NCBI GenBank assembly: GCA_947581745.1
Contig: CANPVW010000123.1
Location: 1 to 15,984 of the forward strand
DNA: 15,984 nucleotides
Direction: 5' to 3'
Source: Candidatus Benthicola azotiphorus
GTDB lineage: Bacteria; Gemmatimonadota; Gemmatimonadetes; Palauibacterales; Palauibacteraceae
Each line of letters opens with the position of its first letter. Position 1 is the stretch's first letter. The position numbers and the translations under genes were made by a program. The notes below the pieces were generated by a model, which saw only the letters and a list, made by a program, of their open reading frames with translations, ran no database searches and was not told the DNA's origin. This document shows positions 13,215 through 15,984 of the stretch, in pieces.

Positions 13215-14567
13215 CTACTGGAACCTGAATGCCAGCGGGAAGATCACCACCACGATCCATGCCCAGATTGCGTATACCGGCAGATACGCTGTCTGCCACC
13301 TCTCCAGGGGTGCGAAGCCGGAGCGTTTCCCAAGCAATCTCGCGTAGAGCACCGCTGACCAGCTCAGGTTCACCACGAGGATCAGGTTCTCTCCGAGGGC
13401 GGCCACCCGGTTGGGAGTGAAGCCGAACGCGGAGATGCGCATGAGGATGGCCCAGAGAGCCATGGCGTCCACAAGGAGCGCGCAGATCACCAGCACGAGT
13501 TGCAGGACATCGAAGAAGCCGGGCTCCGCCCGGGGGTCCCTGGCCGAAATCGTGTACAGGAGCAGGCCCACCACGAGGACGAGGAGCAGGTCGAAGCCGA
13601 TGAGGACCTCCCGCTCCACGTCGATCCCGCTCCCCGTCCACACCATCGTGACCAGGAACGCCACGAGCATGAGGGTGAAGAGTGGCGTGAACAGCAGAGT
13701 GAGCACTGGCGCCATGTTCTCGATGACGCTCTGCTTGGCCTCCACGAGCCAGCCGGCGATGACGACCGCTCCCGCGGCCCCGCAGGGCAGGATCCAGGAA
13801 TTCAGGAGCGATTCCGCATCCAGGCCGATGGCGCCGAACACGAACATGGTGAAGCCCATCAGGACGCCCCCGCCGAGGGCGATGAGGACGAAGTAGATGA
13901 ACCACTCCCCGGTGAAGCGGACGTAGTTCATGCGCTGGTCATGACTCCGCCAGGCGCCGCCCGCGTATCCGACGCCCACGGCGAGCCAGAGCGCGATGGG
14001 AAGGTGCAGGGCCGCCAGCACCTCCGTGTTCCCCATGGGTGTGAAGGGGAGCAGGTTGACGGCCAGGGCTCCCGCGATGAAGGGCGCCGCCAGCCTCAGC
14101 AGGCCCGCGGAGTCCAGTCCTCGCTTCCACGCGAAGAAACCGGCGAGGAAGGGGAGGACGAAGAGGCTGAGGTTCCGGATGTAGAAGGACTGAGAGGCCA
14201 GCGTGCCGTCCGTCAGGTTCAGCCCGAAAAGTCCGGGCAACTTGATGGCCACCGCCGCGGCCACGGCCAGCCCAAGGGCCACGCGGGCCTCCGGGCTCCA
14301 TGCGGCCCCGCTCCCCGCGGCTTCCGCCACCACCAGGCGCTTCCACAGACGTTCGGAGTACTCCCGGGCGAACTCCCGGGACAGCGCGTCGAGTTCGCCG
14401 AGGCGCTTCACGCCGATCAGGAAGGCCTCTTCCCCATCGAGACCCGCCTCCTGGAGGTCGGATACCTGGTTTCGGAGGTGGTCTTCGAGCTCATCCACAT
14501 CCGCAGTCGTAATCTCCTGCCTTCGGAGCACGTAGGACCGCCATTCTCCAATCCGTTCCTCAAGCAC
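13215..14567 (-). CDS. HAAS-domain integral membrane protein, partner of the PadR regulator
   Basis: This 450-residue protein has a soluble N-terminal helical domain (about residues 1-75) reading MLEERIGEWRSYVLRRQEIT, then VDELEDHLRNQVSDLQEAGL and EEAFLIGVKRLGELDALSRE. That is the HAAS/permease-prefix pattern usually found on membrane proteins encoded next to PadR regulators. About eleven membrane helices follow from residue 94 to the end. No ABC-permease (FtsX/MacB) domain is visible, unlike many PadR-linked permeases; a DUF4153-like membrane domain is possible but not established. The start is GTG with a perfect AGGAGG (14575-14580) seven bases upstream. It lies 23 bp after padR and is surely co-transcribed with it. 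The likely role is an envelope function or transport controlled through PadR and the HAAS domain; this is inference. Confidence 0.82.
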   Translation of the reverse strand: MLEERIGEWRSYVLRRQEITTADVDELEDHLRNQVSDLQEAGLDGEEAFLIGVKRLGELDALSREFAREYSERLWKRLVVAEAAGSGAAWSPEARVALGLAVAAAVAIKLPGLFGLNLTDGTLASQSFYIRNLSLFVLPFLAGFFAWKRGLDSAGLLRLAAPFIAGALAVNLLPFTPMGNTEVLAALHLPIALWLAVGVGYAGGAWRSHDQRMNYVRFTGEWFIYFVLIALGGGVLMGFTMFVFGAIGLDAESLLNSWILPCGAAGAVVIAGWLVEAKQSVIENMAPVLTLLFTPLFTLMLVAFLVTMVWTGSGIDVEREVLIGFDLLLVLVVGLLLYTISARDPRAEPGFFDVLQLVLVICALLVDAMALWAILMRISAFGFTPNRVAALGENLILVVNLSWSAVLYARLLGKRSGFAPLERWQTAYLPVYAIWAWIVVVIFPLAFRFQ

Positions 14568-14590
14568 CGGTACGCCTCCTGATAGCGCCG

Positions 14591-14944
14591 TCAGATTCCC
14601 TGCGGCGCGAGTTTAGAAAACCAGAACGGGGTTCCGCGGAGCGTATCCTCCACGACCTGCCACTGCCGCTGCTGATTGGTGAGCTCCTCGGAGCCCTCCT
14701 CGCTGAGCTCGTAGTACTTCCGTCGCCGGCCCGACTCGGATCGGCCCCAGCGCGCCTTCACCAGACCGTTGCGCTCCAGGCGGTGGAGGAGTGGGTAGAG
14801 CATGCCGTCCGTCCACTGCAGCTTCCCGCCGGACAGCTCGTCCACGCGCTTGATGATGGCGTAGCCGTAGCTCTCGCCCTCGCTCAGGATGGCCAGCACC
14901 AGGGGAGTGGCGGACGCCGCGACAAGGTCCTTGCCTATGTCCAC
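14591..14944 (-). CDS. PadR family transcriptional regulator
   Basis: This 117-residue DNA-binding repressor is made of one winged-helix domain with a short C-terminal helix. It starts MDIGKDLVAASATPLVLAIL, followed by GESYGYAIIKRVDELSGGKL, the PadR signature, then the wing sequence DGMLYPLLHRLERNGLVKA and GRRRKYYELSEEG. Short PadR proteins of this type (subfamily 2) dimerise through the last helix and repress their own operon. The start is GTG; there is no clear ribosome site, and upstream ATG triplets are out of frame. The downstream partner encodes a HAAS-domain membrane protein, a standard pairing. The promoter region carries an inverted repeat well placed for autoregulation. Confidence 0.93.
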   Translation of the reverse strand: MDIGKDLVAASATPLVLAILSEGESYGYAIIKRVDELSGGKLQWTDGMLYPLLHRLERNGLVKARWGRSESGRRRKYYELSEEGSEELTNQQRQWQVVEDTLRGTPFWFSKLAPQGI

Positions 14945-14982
14945 GCCGGACGCCGCGAGCGGATCGGGAACGGATCTCGTTC

Positions 14983-15018
14983 ATACATAGAGGTAGTATA
15001 CATAGGTGTTCTATGTAT
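14983..15018. promoter_or_regulatory. Probable PadR operator: three 8-bp half-sites
   Basis: ATACATAG occurs at 14983-14990 and 14998-15005, and its exact reverse complement CTATGTAT at 15011-15018. The second and third copies form a perfect inverted repeat with a five-base spacer that fills the region between the -35 and -10 boxes, and the second copy overlaps the -10 box. The first copy covers the likely transcription start. A PadR dimer bound here would block its own operon. Confidence 0.7.
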
Positions 15019-15024
15019 TGGCAA
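14995..15024 (-). promoter_or_regulatory. Promoter of the padR-HAAS operon
   Basis: Read on the minus strand, TTGCCA (15024-15019) is followed after 18 bases by TATACT (15000-14995). Both boxes are close to the sigma-70 consensus, and the region is strikingly AT-rich for this window. Transcription would start near 14988, about 45 bases before the GTG of padR. Confidence 0.65.
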
Positions 15025-15269
15025 GCACCTGAGGAGACGATCGCTCGCGTCCGCGGCGATCGGTCCGCATCATGGATGCGCGTCAACGGGAGTGGCGCCG
15101 CGTGTTCCGTCCTGAGAACCCGAACCACAACCAGGTGACAGCGCTCTATGGCTACGAGATGCTACGGTTCGATGGACGAGGTGAGCAGCCTGACGCGGCT
15201 GTCCTGGGTCTTGGTGCGGAGGGTGTTCGCTTTGCGCGCCGCTGACCGCCAGCCGGGCGGAGGACGAGG

Positions 15270-15632
15270 ATGAGTCCGAAGGAGGTAGTGCGGGCGTGGG
15301 TGGCAGCGTTCAACGCCGGCGATGTCGAAGCCCTCGCTGCCCTTTACGCCGAAGACGCCACGAACCACCAGGTCGTACGCCTGCCAGTCACGGGTCGAGA
15401 CGCGATTCGGGAGCAGTTTGCGCGCGAGTTCGCTGAGGCCGACATGACGTGCGCTGTCGAGAATCTGTTCCAGGACGGAGACTGGGCCATTCTGGAGTGG
15501 CGGGATCCCAGGGGACTTCGCGGTTGCGGCTTCTTCCAGGTCATCGAGGGAGAGATCCGGTTTCAACGAGGCTACTGGGACCAGCTTTCGTTCCTGCGGG
15601 AGCAGGGGCTGCCTGTTCCCGGAGACCCATGA
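15270..15632 (+). CDS. SnoaL-like / NTF2-fold protein
   Basis: This 120-residue soluble protein has the canonical layout of the SnoaL-like fold. The first helix is VVRAWVAAFNAGDVEALAAL, then YAEDATNHQ and the GRDAIREQFAREFAEA helix. The following strands WAILEWRDP and CGFFQVIEGEIRFQRGYWD line the pocket. Members include polyketide cyclases, ester cyclases, limonene-epoxide hydrolases and many proteins without assigned ligands. The ATG has GGAGG (15259-15263) six bases upstream. The next gene, 65 bp downstream, encodes another protein of the same fold on a lipoprotein signal. Confidence 0.85.
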   Translation: MSPKEVVRAWVAAFNAGDVEALAALYAEDATNHQVVRLPVTGRDAIREQFAREFAEADMTCAVENLFQDGDWAILEWRDPRGLRGCGFFQVIEGEIRFQRGYWDQLSFLREQGLPVPGDP

Positions 15633-15634
15633 GT

Positions 15635-15663
15635 TTGACGGCAGTCAATTTCCGTGATTCAAT
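15635..15663 (+). promoter_or_regulatory. Candidate promoter for the lipoprotein gene at 15698
   Basis: TTGACG (15635-15640) and TTCAAT (15658-15663) are separated by 17 bases; five and four of six positions match the sigma-70 consensus. It lies in the 65-bp gap and would give a transcript start near 15670, about 28 bases before the ATG. This suggests that the lipoprotein gene is not solely dependent on the upstream gene. Confidence 0.5.
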
Positions 15664-15697
15664 AGGGTAGAGGCCAGACTCACTGCTGGAGGAGATC

Positions 15698-15984
15698 ATG
15701 CGCTCTGCCACGACTGCTCTCCCGATGGTCCTGTTGTTCCTGGCCGTGGGCTGCGCCCCTTCGCCGTCCGCACACCTGGAAGCCAACAAGGACCTCGTGC
15801 GCCGGTTCACCGAGGCGACCAACGCGGCGGACTGGGAATCGCTTGCCGCGATCGTCGCCGAGGATTTCACCCGGCACAGCGCCGCCACGGCCGGTCCTCC
15901 CGTGAAGTCACGCGACGAGTTCATTCAACTGCAGGAATCCTTCCTGGTCGGCTTCCCCGATCAGCGGGTCACGGTACGACGGCT
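15698..15984 (+). CDS. SnoaL/NTF2-like lipoprotein (partial, 3' end outside window)
   Basis: The first 95 residues are present. A lipoprotein signal peptide ends in LFLAVGC, so Cys19 is the lipidated residue; the protein is probably anchored in the cell envelope. The mature part begins with a proline/serine linker and then the NTF2-fold helix DLVRRFTEATNAADWESLAA, followed by EDFTRHS and KSRDEFIQLQESFLVGFPD. That pattern is typical of the SnoaL-like ester-cyclase group. The ATG is preceded by a strong GGAGGAG and a candidate promoter. The ligand is unknown. Confidence 0.85.
   Translation, partial: MRSATTALPMVLLFLAVGCAPSPSAHLEANKDLVRRFTEATNAADWESLAAIVAEDFTRHSAATAGPPVKSRDEFIQLQESFLVGFPDQRVTVRR

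Larger units (their letters stand above)
14945..15269. other. Divergent intergenic region between padR and the SnoaL-like gene
   Basis: The left third holds the padR promoter and operator. The rest (15025-15269) shows no RNA gene or repeat. A 57-codon plus-strand frame (15072-15245) has no ribosome site and no GC bias at third codon positions, so it is not called as a gene. No convincing promoter for the SnoaL-like gene was found. Confidence 0.5.

Noticed and set aside
13500..14582. Long plus-strand open frame opposite the HAAS membrane-protein gene
   Set aside because: The product is a low-complexity Glu/Gly/His/Arg sequence; the minus-strand frame has a strong ribosome site, an N-terminal HAAS-like domain and regular membrane helices.
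15072..15245. 57-codon ORF between padR and the SnoaL-like gene
   Set aside because: It has no ribosome site, third codon positions without the GC bias of neighbouring genes, and no recognisable motif.

Overview
This is a GC-rich, gene-dense chromosomal stretch of an environmental bacterium. The gene types suggest a Gemmatimonadota- or Acidobacteriota-like lineage: a PadR regulator paired with a membrane protein carrying a HAAS-type N-terminus, a DUF3303 protein, a DUF6090-like membrane protein, several NTF2/SnoaL-like proteins including lipoproteins, and GTG/TTG starts behind strong AGGAGG-type ribosome sites. The phylum is an inference. No rRNA, tRNA, CRISPR array, transposase, integrase or integron attC-like site was found.

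Left part (1-7605, all plus strand): the tail of an unidentified gene, a decayed fragment of a short-chain dehydrogenase (SDR), an NAD(P)-dependent epimerase/reductase, a 24-codon leader ORF overlapping the start of rsgA (30S-assembly GTPase), a small membrane protein, an NTF2-like lipoprotein, the intact SDR that the fragment resembles, a gamma-glutamylcyclotransferase-like protein, a DUF3303 protein, a CPBP intramembrane protease, a VOC/glyoxalase-fold protein and an APH(3')-type aminoglycoside phosphotransferase. Most have their own ribosome site and gaps of 30-120 bp, so this is a string of small, mostly independent genes rather than one pathway.

Middle part (7706-13148): a minus-strand two-helix membrane protein; a plus-strand unit (21-codon stub, ten-helix membrane protein, DUF6090-like protein, DUF1801 protein) with overlapping stop and start codons; a minus-strand subclass B3 metallo-beta-lactamase-like enzyme behind a 50-codon ORF; and a plus-strand six-helix membrane protein. 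The APH-like and B3-like genes lie within about 4.5 kb of each other, and both keep every catalytic residue I could check.

Right part (13215-15984): a minus-strand padR-HAAS membrane protein operon whose promoter holds three copies of an 8-bp half-site, two of them a perfect inverted repeat, which is a good autoregulatory operator candidate. Then come a plus-strand SnoaL-like protein and the start of an NTF2-like lipoprotein cut by the window end.

The most unusual features are evolutionary scars and junctions: the duplicated, frameshifted SDR piece; two neighbouring genes sharing the same start module, the first of them joined to the amputated N-terminus of another membrane-protein type; and three short ORFs that end on or next to the start codon of a full-length gene. 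I found no clear new multi-gene system.
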